Origin: [Mycobacterium] stephanolepidis
Lineage (GTDB): Bacteria > Actinomycetota > Actinomycetes > Mycobacteriales > Mycobacteriaceae
NCBI RefSeq assembly: GCF_002356335.1
Contig: NZ_AP018165.1
Coordinates: forward strand, 4,464,001-4,528,000
Length of the DNA: 64,000 bases
Direction of reading: 5' to 3'
This document shows positions 38,321-45,903 of this stretch, piece by piece. Under the pieces are notes generated by a model. The model saw only the letters and a program-made list of their open reading frames with translations. It was not told the origin of the DNA and did no database searches. The stretch's first letter is position 1, and every line of letters starts with the position of its first letter. Position numbers and translations under genes: made by a program.

Positions 38321-39580
38321 CTAGAGCCGTTCGACTTCGACCGTCACGCCCTGGGCCACCCGCAGCCGCTTCAGCAGCGGATCTCCCATAGCAGCCGCAG
38401 GCGTCAAAACCCCAAGCCTGTCCGGCAATTCGCTGCGATCGAGCGCCAGGGTCAGGCCACTTTCACCCAGGAGCACGGCGGTTGCCTTATATCCGGGGTC
38501 GCCCTCCTGTGCGATGACCGCACGATAACGCACACCCTGGGTTGTGGTTGTGTACGTCTCGACACGGTAGTGACCCTTGTTCCGGGTGCGCTCACTCGGG
38601 CCCGAACCCGGCTTCGGAAGTAGGCGCTGCGCAACGAATTTCGGCATCCGAACCCGAGTTCCCAGCCCGAAGCCCGCTGTCAGAAATCCGGTGATGGCGG
38701 CCGCGGCGATCGGCGCGACCACCGAACTTCCCAGGCTCATCACCTCGCGATAACGTATCCGGGTTCCGTAGCCCCAATCCAACAATGCGTTGCTGCGTCG
38801 CACAATCCGGGTGTTGACCGGCCCCATGAAGAATGCTCCCAGCCACTTGCCCGCCAATTCCGGCGCCACGGATTCACCACGAAGCGTTTGAAATTCGCGT
38901 TGACGCCCCACCTCAGGCTCGGCGGGACGGTCCGGGCTCAGCGAGTAGGGGTCCTGAGAGTTACGGCGCACCTCCGGATCCTCGGCACTCGCCTCCATCA
39001 CCTCGACCATGGACGCGGCCGTGCCACCGCTGACACCGCCGCGGAACTTGCTCAGCACATAGGTTGTCTCGAGCAGCTCGCCGGTGCCGTCTTCCTGAGC
39101 TTGCCGGTACAGCGCGTACACGCTCAGATCCGATGGGATGGAATCAAATCCGCAGCAATGAACGATCCTGGCGCCGGTGTCGGCGGCCTGCTTGCCGTAG
39201 ACATCGATGCTCTCCCGCACGAAATTGACCTCACCGGTCAGGTCCGCGTAGTCGGTTCCGGCCTCGGCACACGCGGCCACCAACGGCAGTCCGTACTTCG
39301 TGTACGGCCCGACAGTGGTAACAACCACCTGGGTCGAGGCTGCCATGGCCGCCAGCGTGGCCGGTCGCGTGGCGTCGGCCTCGATCAACGGCCAGTCGCG
39401 CGCCGCCGGCCCACACTCATCACGCACGGCGGCAAGCTTTTCGGTGTTTCGTCCCGCCAGTGCGATCCGCGCACCGGTGGCCTCCACGCGTCCTGCCAGG
39501 TACAGCGCGGTCAGTCTGCCGACGTATCCCGTCGCCCCATAAAGGACCACGTCATAGGCACGGTCATGTTCCCGGGACAT
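38321..39580 (-). CDS. Saccharopine dehydrogenase-like / trans-acting enoyl reductase family
   Basis: 419 residues. N-terminal Rossmann fold VVLYGATGYVGRLTALYLAGR and ALAGRNTEKL, then HCCGFDSIPSDL, which typifies the mycobacterial trans-acting enoyl reductase family (Rv2953/Rv2449c type). Such proteins reduce double bonds in polyketide lipids or act on unknown lipids. A hydrophobic stretch (about 285-305) may attach to the membrane. Stop-to-start spacing of three bases from fadD2 shows one operon. Confidence 0.87.
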   Translation of the reverse strand: MSREHDRAYDVVLYGATGYVGRLTALYLAGRVEATGARIALAGRNTEKLAAVRDECGPAARDWPLIEADATRPATLAAMAASTQVVVTTVGPYTKYGLPLVAACAEAGTDYADLTGEVNFVRESIDVYGKQAADTGARIVHCCGFDSIPSDLSVYALYRQAQEDGTGELLETTYVLSKFRGGVSGGTAASMVEVMEASAEDPEVRRNSQDPYSLSPDRPAEPEVGRQREFQTLRGESVAPELAGKWLGAFFMGPVNTRIVRRSNALLDWGYGTRIRYREVMSLGSSVVAPIAAAAITGFLTAGFGLGTRVRMPKFVAQRLLPKPGSGPSERTRNKGHYRVETYTTTTQGVRYRAVIAQEGDPGYKATAVLLGESGLTLALDRSELPDRLGVLTPAAAMGDPLLKRLRVAQGVTVEVERL

Positions 39581-39583
39581 CGA

Positions 39584-41254
39584 CTACACCTCCAAGTCGC
39601 GCAGCTGGCGCTTGAGGATCTTGCCGGAGGGGTTGCGCGGCAAGATATCCAGGAAGACAACGTCACGTGGCACCTTGTACCGTGCCAGGTTATCGCGCAC
39701 GTACGCGCGGATGCCGTCCTCGTCCACCGTCGATTCGGGGTGGCGGACCACGAACGCCCGCAACCGTGCGCCCCAGTCCGGGTCGTCGACCCCCAATGCG
39801 GTGGCCTCGATGACCTCCGGGTGTCCACTGATGAGATCTTCAACCTCCGCCGGGAACACGTTCTCGCCGCCCGAGACGATCATCTCGTCATCGCGTCCGG
39901 AGACGTAGAGCAGCCCGTGCTCGTCGAAGTAGCCGACGTCACCACTGGACATCAGTCCGTCGATGATCTGCTTGTGCCCACCGCCGGTGTAGCCATCGAA
40001 CGGGATCGCATTGCTCACGAAGATCCGTCCGACGATGCCCTGCGAGACCGGCTTTCCTTCGTCGTCAAGGATTTTCACGGTGGCGCCCTTGACAACGGGG
40101 CCCACCGTGGACGGGTTGATGGCCAGATCCTGGGGCCGCGCGATGGTGGCGAAGGCGACCTCGGTGGAGCCGTAGAGGTTGTAGATCACCGGCCCCAGCG
40201 TGTCCAGCGCGCGGGAGGCCAGCTCGCCGCCCAACTGCGATCCCGACACGAAAACGATACGCAGCGAAGACAAGTCGGGCTTGCTCGCGGCCTCATCGAT
40301 GGCGTTCAGGATGCGGTTGAGCATCACCGGAACGACCACGACGGCGGTCACCCGGTACTTCTCGATATCGGAGAGCACGTTCTCCGGCTTGAACTTGCGA
40401 TGCAGGATCAGAGTGCAGCCCAGGGTGAGCGCCAGGCTCTGATGCAGGTATCCCAAGGCGTGGAACATCGGGGCGGGCACCGATGTCACCTCGCCGGAGC
40501 GGAACGGCACATGCGAGAACATGCCGCCGACCGGCGCCAGGGTCAGCGCCAGCTTGCGCGGCGCACCCTTGGGCGTGCCGGTGGTGCCACTGGTCAGGAT
40601 CACCAGCGAGGAGTACTTCGAGGGGCGCGGCGCAGCAGAGGTGCTGTTGCGCTTGATCACCGAGGCGATGGTCTCGTCGTCGGAGGCGGGTTGATCCGGG
40701 TTCTCCGGGTTGGTCGGCAATGCCATGATCCGGCCCAGCTCGGGACTGTATCCGTCCAGGAACTCGGCATACTCCGCGTCGTAGATCAGGACACGGGCGC
40801 CTTCACGCTCGGCGACCTCCTTTGTCTGCGGCCCAGAGAAATCGGTGTTGAGCAGGATCACCCGGGCACCGGCGCGGTGTGCGGCGTAGTTGGCGATGAT
40901 GAACCAGCGGTGGTTGCGCGCCAGGATCGCCACTCCGTCGCCGCCCTTGATACCCAGGCGGTTCAGGCCGTGGGCCAGGGCGTTGACGGCGTCGTTGAGC
41001 TCGGCGTACGTGATCGAGCCCTCGTCGTCGATGATGGCGGTTCGAGCCGGGCTGCGGTGCGCTCCGAAGCCCGGTACCGCACCGATCTCCCCGAACCGGT
41101 AGAAGTCGCGGACGATCGCCGCGAGCACGTTGGGCGGATCGAGTTTGAGCATGCCCGCCTCGATGACCTTGCGGAGATAATGCAGCTCAGCGCCACCGCG
41201 CTTCGCAAGAGTCTGAAGTTTCGAGAAGAGCGGCCGTTCGGCGATGATCGACAT
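39584..41254 (-). CDS. fadD2: Fatty-acyl-CoA/AMP ligase FadD2-like
   Basis: 556 residues. ATP-binding P-loop LVILTSGTTGTPKG, YNLYGSTEVAFATIA, SGDVGYFDEHGLLYVSGRDDEMIVSGGENVFPAEVE and the catalytic Lys in NPSGKILKRQL. It activates a fatty acid as acyl-AMP, then acyl-CoA. ATG 41254 (MSIIAERPLFSKL) is preferred to a longer frame at 41314. It is divergent from the LigD-polymerase-like gene, as Rv0270 is from Rv0269c in M. tuberculosis. Confidence 0.88.
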   Translation of the reverse strand: MSIIAERPLFSKLQTLAKRGGAELHYLRKVIEAGMLKLDPPNVLAAIVRDFYRFGEIGAVPGFGAHRSPARTAIIDDEGSITYAELNDAVNALAHGLNRLGIKGGDGVAILARNHRWFIIANYAAHRAGARVILLNTDFSGPQTKEVAEREGARVLIYDAEYAEFLDGYSPELGRIMALPTNPENPDQPASDDETIASVIKRNSTSAAPRPSKYSSLVILTSGTTGTPKGAPRKLALTLAPVGGMFSHVPFRSGEVTSVPAPMFHALGYLHQSLALTLGCTLILHRKFKPENVLSDIEKYRVTAVVVVPVMLNRILNAIDEAASKPDLSSLRIVFVSGSQLGGELASRALDTLGPVIYNLYGSTEVAFATIARPQDLAINPSTVGPVVKGATVKILDDEGKPVSQGIVGRIFVSNAIPFDGYTGGGHKQIIDGLMSSGDVGYFDEHGLLYVSGRDDEMIVSGGENVFPAEVEDLISGHPEVIEATALGVDDPDWGARLRAFVVRHPESTVDEDGIRAYVRDNLARYKVPRDVVFLDILPRNPSGKILKRQLRDLEV

Positions 41255-41363
41255 GATCGACAGCCTATGTGACCTCCCTCTCAGCGGCACAGCCAACCGG
41301 TCGGTCGGGGGCACGTCACCAACTACGCCCGGGAAAGTCAGTGCGCAGCCCTACGATGACGCC

Positions 41364-42584
41364 ATGGCAGACGTCGTGCTGCAGGTCGCGGGGCGCGAGG
41401 TCACCATCACGCACCCCGACAAGATGGTCTTTCCACCGGGTGAGGACACAGCGGGCATCACCAAGGGCGACCTGGTGCACTACTACCTGGATGTCGCCGA
41501 GGGGGCGCTACGCGGAGTGCGCGACCGGCCGATGATTCTGAAGCGGTTCGTCAAGGGCATCGCGCAGGAGGCGGTGTTCCAGAAACGGGTGCCCGAGAAG
41601 CGGCCGGACTGGATCGCCTCCGCGGAGCTGCACTACGCGCGCGGTACCTCCGCCCGAGAGGCTGTTGTCACCGATGCGGCGTCGTTGGCGTGGGTGCTCA
41701 ATCTGGGATGCGTCGATCTCAATCCACACCCGGTGCGTGCGGACGACCTGGATCATCCCGACGAGCTGCGCATTGATCTGGACCCTGTCCCGGGGGTGCC
41801 GTGGAGCCAGATCCTCGATGTCGCGTTCGTCGTGCGCGAGGTTCTTGAAGACCACGGGCTGACGGCATGGCCGAAGACGTCTGGCTCGCGCGGCTTTCAT
41901 ATCTACGCGCCCATCGCGCCGCGATGGGCGTTCCGGGAGCTGCGCCTGGCCGCCGAGACGGTGGCCCGCGAGGTGGAGCGCCGCGCCCCGGAGCTGGCGA
42001 CCAGCCGGTGGTGGAAGGAGGAACGCCACGGGGTGTTCGTCGACTTCAACCAGAACGCCAAGGACCGCACGGTGGCCTCGGCGTACTCAGTGCGTGCGAC
42101 CCCCGATGCCCGGGTGTCGACGCCGCTGCGCTGGGACGAGGTCGCGCGTTGCCGCCCTTCGGAGTTCACCCTGCACACCGTGCGTGAACGATTCACCGAG
42201 ATCGGCGATCCGTGGCGGGACATGGACGTGGAAAGGCAAGCCGGCACCGGGGCGTTGGATCAGCTACTGGAGTTGGCCGCCGAACTGGGCCCTGCCGAAA
42301 AGGCCCCGAAAGGCGCTTCCCGCGACGGTCGGCGTCAGTCGATCATGCCGCTGGTCGAGGTTGCGCGAACCAAGACCAAGCCGGAGGCTGAGGCCGCGTT
42401 CGGCGTGTGGCGGGACAAATATCCAGAAGTAGCTAAATTACTTGAACCGCAAGACATTCTGATTGACGGAATGCGCGGCCCCAGCTCGATCTGGTATCGG
42501 GTGCGAGTCAACCTGGTGCACGTGCCGGAGGCGCAGCGGCCCGTGCAGGAGGAGCTGATCGCCGACTACTCGCCGTGGGGCTAG
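41364..42584 (+). CDS. LigD polymerase-domain-like primase-polymerase (PolD type)
   Basis: 406 residues, an autonomous LigD-type polymerase domain: LQVAGREVTITHPDKMVFPP, DLVHYYLDVAEGAL, MILKRFVKGI, FFQKRVP-like VFQKRVPEKRPDW, the metal-binding ELRIDLDPVPGVPW, KTSGSRGFHIYAPI and FVDFNQNAKDRTVASAYSVR, then TPLRWDEV. Such enzymes add ribo- or deoxynucleotides in repair. From memory it corresponds to Rv0269c and M. smegmatis PolD2. ATG 41364 is chosen because the family start falls there. It ends four bases inside the convergent small membrane gene. Confidence 0.88.
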   Translation: MADVVLQVAGREVTITHPDKMVFPPGEDTAGITKGDLVHYYLDVAEGALRGVRDRPMILKRFVKGIAQEAVFQKRVPEKRPDWIASAELHYARGTSAREAVVTDAASLAWVLNLGCVDLNPHPVRADDLDHPDELRIDLDPVPGVPWSQILDVAFVVREVLEDHGLTAWPKTSGSRGFHIYAPIAPRWAFRELRLAAETVAREVERRAPELATSRWWKEERHGVFVDFNQNAKDRTVASAYSVRATPDARVSTPLRWDEVARCRPSEFTLHTVRERFTEIGDPWRDMDVERQAGTGALDQLLELAAELGPAEKAPKGASRDGRRQSIMPLVEVARTKTKPEAEAAFGVWRDKYPEVAKLLEPQDILIDGMRGPSSIWYRVRVNLVHVPEAQRPVQEELIADYSPWG

Positions 42585-42976
42585 CCCTGCTGCGCCGGTT
42601 GCGCAGCCAACGAGGCGGCACCCAACACCACAGCCGATAACGCCACCGTGGTGCCGAGAGTCGAAGTCAACTTACTGATTTCGCCCCGACGCCCGGCCGC
42701 GGCAATCGCCACCGCGTCGACAGCGTCAACCACCACATTGAGGCCAAGGAATGTCTTGGGCACGGTGAACGCATCCAGGCGCGCCAGGCCGAGCGCCAGT
42801 ACCGCGTTGCGGATTCCGAACATCCGCATCGCGAACACGGCCGGCGTCCCCGCGATCTGCATGCGGAAAAGCCGCGCAAACAGGTACGGGGCAAAGAGGC
42901 TTCCGGAAGCAACGGTACTGCGCCCCAGGATGAAAAGCTTCAGAAGGCTCGGGCGTTTGGCCACTTGTGCAGGCAT
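42581..42976 (-). CDS. Small membrane protein (DUF4267-like)
   Basis: 131 residues with three to four hydrophobic segments (STVASGSLFAPYLFARLF, RNAVLALGLARLDAF, VVDAVDAVAIAAAG, ALSAVVLGAASLAA). GAGGAG lies six bases before the ATG. Function unknown. The promoter region holds a 9-bp-arm palindrome at 43005-43027, so expression is probably switched by a regulator that is not encoded next to it. Confidence 0.72.
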   Translation of the reverse strand: MPAQVAKRPSLLKLFILGRSTVASGSLFAPYLFARLFRMQIAGTPAVFAMRMFGIRNAVLALGLARLDAFTVPKTFLGLNVVVDAVDAVAIAAAGRRGEISKLTSTLGTTVALSAVVLGAASLAAQPAQQG

Positions 42977-43004
42977 GAAATTCTCCTCATTGAGTCATAT
43001 CCGC

Positions 43005-43027
43005 AATACGTTGCCGTACAACGTATT
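43005..43027. promoter_or_regulatory. Palindrome AATACGTTG-N5-CAACGTATT
   Basis: Perfect 9-bp arms, 28 bases upstream of the small membrane gene. The right arm extends to AACGTATTTAC (43020-43030), whose reverse complement GTAAATACGTT recurs at 43221-43231 upstream of the oxidase-subunit operon. This suggests one regulator for both directions. Confidence 0.65.
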
Positions 43028-43142
43028 TACACTTCACCATTTAAGTAGACTGATCGGTATACTAATCCCGATCGCCTTGGCGCGCAATACCCGCTCCGGA
43101 TGCACACTCCCGGGCGCTCTGACACGAGAAGTCTGCTCGCCA

Positions 43143-43158
43143 TGTGACTGGCGTCACA
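43143..43158. promoter_or_regulatory. Consensus CRP-family binding site
   Basis: TGTGACTGGCGTCACA is an exact TGTGA-N6-TCACA, the E. coli CRP and mycobacterial CRP (Rv3676-type) consensus. It lies within a longer near-perfect repeat (GCTCGCCATGTGAC / GTCACATGGTGAGC, 13 of 14 pairs, 43135-43166), 120 bases before the 47-codon ORF of the oxidase-subunit operon. Confidence 0.75.
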
Positions 43159-43199
43159 TGGTGAGCAAGGGTGTGATACCCGATATTACCGACTGTTCA

Positions 43200-43231
43200 A
43201 TTTACGATTGTCCATATAGCGTAAATACGTT
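43200..43231. promoter_or_regulatory. Inverted repeat and GTAAATACGTT element before the Cox3/Cox4 operon
   Basis: ATTTACG (43200-43206) and CGTAAAT (43220-43226) are exact inverted repeats with 13 bases between, and GTAAATACGTT (43221-43231) matches the element at 43020-43030. The core promoter probably lies here, with CATATAG as a possible -10. Confidence 0.5.
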
Positions 43232-43277
43232 CGGTTTGGCGACCCGCATGCACCAACAGACGCACAAGGAGGTGCGC

Positions 43278-43421
43278 ATGAGCCGTGCATCCGCTCCCCA
43301 TCGGCCTCGCCATCGGTTCCAAAGTTGGCTTTACACAACACGCTTGGTGTCATCCGACCTTGAGTTCAACTTCGGAGCGGTGCGGGTATCCGTGATCGCT
43401 TCTCGTCGATCCAGAGCCTGA
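43278..43421 (+). CDS. 47-residue basic peptide with very strong ribosome site
   Basis: ATG 43278 follows AAGGAGG with five bases between, one of the best ribosome sites in the window. The product MSRASAPHRPRHRFQSWLYT... is rich in Arg, Ser and His and ends ASRRSRA; 97 bases separate it from the membrane-protein gene. It may be a leader peptide controlling the oxidase-subunit operon or a small basic protein. No known family. Confidence 0.5.
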   Translation: MSRASAPHRPRHRFQSWLYTTRLVSSDLEFNFGAVRVSVIASRRSRA

Positions 43422-43518
43422 GCACAGCAAGACCTCACCCCGGAGATCCCCGATCCCGGGCAATCGCCGTCCCCCACCGCCCTGGATCTTCTGCTCACGT
43501 ATCGAGGAGTCTGCCCAC

Positions 43519-44271
43519 ATGTCATCAAACGTCCGCACACAGGCCGTATTCACCGCCATCGGAATCGGTGGATTCACACTGGCATTCGTCATCGGATGGA
43601 TTCTCCTGGCGCGCTTTGCATTACCCGCACCAAGCCCGGCCTGGAGCGCTGACCAGCTGGCGGCGTTCTATGTGGAGAACAAGAATCGCATACGCCTGGG
43701 GTGCGTCGTGGCCCTGTTCTTCCTGCCGCTCTTTGCGCTGCCACTGGGGGTGGTACTCGCCCGGCTACGCCGAACGGAAAGAGGCACACCGGTGTTCACC
43801 TACGCATCGTTGGTACTCATGCCGATCGCGCTCTTTTTACTGATTCTTCCGTTCATCGCGTGGTCGGTGGCCGCATTCCGCCCCGAGCAACTCGAACCGC
43901 AGATCACTCAGACACTCAACGACCTGGGGTGGTTCATTTTCCTCTTCACCTGGGCCGTGTTCACCGTCCTGTTCACGCTCTTGGCGATAGCGATCCTGCG
44001 CGCAGAAACCGGCAGCGAGCCGTTGCCACGTTGGTCGGCCTATCTCCTCCTCTGGTGCGGACTTCTGTTCGCCGGATCAGCGCTGATCATCTTCTTCAAG
44101 GACGGGCCATTTGCCTACGACGGCCTTGTCGGCCTATACATCCCGGTGGTTGCCACCGCAATCTTCCAGGCAGGGATGTTCGTTGCGCTCGCGCAGGCAC
44201 TTCTGTCCGACTACCGCGCCCAGACAGGGGTTTCCACCTGCCGAGAGCAGCTCAAGCCAACGGTCTCATGA
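43519..44271 (+). CDS. Multi-pass membrane protein of the Cox3/Cox4 operon
   Basis: 250 residues with about seven hydrophobic segments, beginning FTAIGIGGFTLAFVIGWILL and ending IPVVATAIFQAGMFVALAQALL. No catalytic motif or haem-ligand pattern that I recognise. Its stop overlaps the Cox3-like start by ATGA, so it is made together with the two oxidase-type subunits and may be their assembly or partner protein. Membrane location is clear; function is not. Confidence 0.75.
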   Translation: MSSNVRTQAVFTAIGIGGFTLAFVIGWILLARFALPAPSPAWSADQLAAFYVENKNRIRLGCVVALFFLPLFALPLGVVLARLRRTERGTPVFTYASLVLMPIALFLLILPFIAWSVAAFRPEQLEPQITQTLNDLGWFIFLFTWAVFTVLFTLLAIAILRAETGSEPLPRWSAYLLLWCGLLFAGSALIIFFKDGPFAYDGLVGLYIPVVATAIFQAGMFVALAQALLSDYRAQTGVSTCREQLKPTVS

Positions 44272-44861
44272 CGGGAAATCCGACAACCGGCACGCGAACC
44301 CCGACCGACCGGCGAGATCCGCATGTCCCCGGAGAGCCCGGACTCTGGGTGTTTCTGTTCGGCGACATGATCGTCTTCGCGGCATTCTTTGCCGTCATCG
44401 CAAACTATCGATCATCCGAAGCAGAGACGTTCAGCTCCGGACAATCACTGTTGAACCTTGGTCTCGGAGCACTCAATACCTTTCTGCTGCTGAGTGGCTC
44501 ACTACTCGTGGTGCTCGGCTTGGAGAAGGCGCGAAACGGATCAGCACATGCGGCCCGCTTTTACCTAGCGGCCGCAGGCAGCGGCGTCTGCTTCATCGGC
44601 GTGAAATTAATTGAATACCACGAGGTTACAAGCCAAGGCTTGAGTCCCATGACTAGCCACTTCTTCATGGTCTACTTCGTCTTCACGGGAATCCATCTGG
44701 TTCACACCATTGTCGCCACAACCATACTCGGGGCAATGGCATATGCATCACGCGGCGCCGCAGCCAGTTTGGACATCCGACTGCTAGAGGGAGGCTCCTG
44801 TTTCTGGCATCTCATCGACCTCTTGTGGATCGGGCTCTTCTCACTTCTCTATCTGGCTTAG
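44268..44861 (+). CDS. Haem-copper oxidase subunit III-like protein (NorE-like)
   Basis: 197 residues, ATG 44268 inside the previous TGA. PGEPGLWVFLFGDMIVFAAFF, SLLNLGLGALNTFLLLSGSL, GVKLIEYHEVTSQGLSP, FFMVYFVFTGIHLVHTIVA and CFWHLIDLLWIGLFSLLYL are the subunit III pattern; the short form fits NorE-type proteins. It should associate with a catalytic terminal oxidase or nitric oxide reductase, but no subunit I (CtaD/NorB) is encoded within the window. Confidence 0.88.
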   Translation: MTGNPTTGTRTPTDRRDPHVPGEPGLWVFLFGDMIVFAAFFAVIANYRSSEAETFSSGQSLLNLGLGALNTFLLLSGSLLVVLGLEKARNGSAHAARFYLAAAGSGVCFIGVKLIEYHEVTSQGLSPMTSHFFMVYFVFTGIHLVHTIVATTILGAMAYASRGAAASLDIRLLEGGSCFWHLIDLLWIGLFSLLYLA

Positions 44862-44865
44862 GAAC

Positions 44866-45126
44866 ATGAATCTCACATACAGTCGCAAAGCGATACTGGT
44901 ATTCCTCGTTCTTGTTGCCGCAACGTGCATATCGCTACTGCTCGACGCCGAAAAAGGTCACGGCCACAACATCTCATCGGTGATCGTCGCCATCACTTTC
45001 GTCAAGATCTGGCTGGTCGGGAACTACTTCATGGAGCTGCGCGAAGCTCCCTTGGTGCTGCAGTTCCTCTTCGGCGGATACGTCGCATCCGTCCTGACGA
45101 TCCTGCTCGGTTTCTTCTACGTGTAG
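44866..45126 (+). CDS. Cytochrome c oxidase subunit IV-like membrane protein (NorF-like)
   Basis: 86 residues with three membrane helices: KAILVFLVLVAATCISLLL, HNISSVIVAITFVKIWLVGNYFMELREAP and FLFGGYVASVLTILLGFFYV. The KxWLVGxYFMELREAP region is the subunit IV/NorF signature. Four bases separate it from the subunit III-like gene. Probably a small partner subunit of the same oxidase complex. Confidence 0.85.
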   Translation: MNLTYSRKAILVFLVLVAATCISLLLDAEKGHGHNISSVIVAITFVKIWLVGNYFMELREAPLVLQFLFGGYVASVLTILLGFFYV

Positions 45127-45144
45127 CGCAAGACTTCCGGCAAC

Positions 45145-45903
45145 TCACGAAGGGTCAGCGGGCAGCTGCGCCTGCTCCCGGTACAGGTCCATCTCGGCGC
45201 GCAGCGCATCATCGAGCGCACGGTTCATGGCGGCGTGCGAGGTATGGGTCGCCGCACGGCGCATCGTCCCGATAAGTTCTGTTGCCCAGGCGAGTTCGTC
45301 GTCGGTAGAGGGGACCCAACCGGGCCCACGTTGACGTGCCACCTCATCGCGCGCGGCACCGATGAGCACCCGTGCGGCATCGTCGAGCTTCTCGTTGGTC
45401 CTCACGTGAATGTCGGCTAAGTCGGTCACTCTCATTCCGAGGGAGATCAATGCCGCAAAGTTGTCAATGGTGTCAAGATCGGTGACGAGATACGAATCCG
45501 AACCGTCAACAGGCTGGATCAGCCCGGCCTCGATCAGGCGCGCAAGGACCGCCGAATCGATCGGGCCGAGCGTCTCTTCGAGCTCACCCAACGAGAAATT
45601 TCCCTGGGCAGCGTTGGAGAACCGCTTCTCGAGCAGGCCCTCGAGATCCGACAGGTCAAGCACATCGGCGAGCTGGGCGCCACGCTGCAGCCCACTGAGG
45701 AACTTCGTGATGTGTTTGAGAGTGAAACCCTCACCGAGCAGGCGATTAATCGCCCTCAACTGGCGCAGATGCCAATCGTTGTAGATGGCTGTCCTGCCCC
45801 GGCGCAGCGGCCGGGGCAGGAGCCCCCGTTCTTGATAACCACGGATGTTCCGGGTCGTCGTCCCCGATGCCCGCGCGAGGTCGTCGATCCGGTACTCGGT
45901 CAT
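45145..45903 (-). CDS. MerR-family regulator
   Basis: 252 residues. N-terminal winged helix YRIDDLARASGTTTRNIRGYQERGLLPRPLRRGR and YNDWHLRQLRAINRLLGEGFTLKHITKFL, then a long helical effector domain. No Cys cluster, so not a metal sensor of the usual type. Its ATG overlaps the stop of the flavin monooxygenase, showing co-transcription with the oxidative module. It is a candidate regulator of the operator at 49243-49268. Confidence 0.9.
   Translation of the reverse strand: MTEYRIDDLARASGTTTRNIRGYQERGLLPRPLRRGRTAIYNDWHLRQLRAINRLLGEGFTLKHITKFLSGLQRGAQLADVLDLSDLEGLLEKRFSNAAQGNFSLGELEETLGPIDSAVLARLIEAGLIQPVDGSDSYLVTDLDTIDNFAALISLGMRVTDLADIHVRTNEKLDDAARVLIGAARDEVARQRGPGWVPSTDDELAWATELIGTMRRAATHTSHAAMNRALDDALRAEMDLYREQAQLPADPS

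Noticed and set aside
38888..41272. 794-codon open frame on the + strand
   Set aside because: Antisense to the enoyl-reductase-like and fadD2 genes; composition (His/Arg/Gly/Gln-rich, no family) is typical of the shadow of GC-rich codons.
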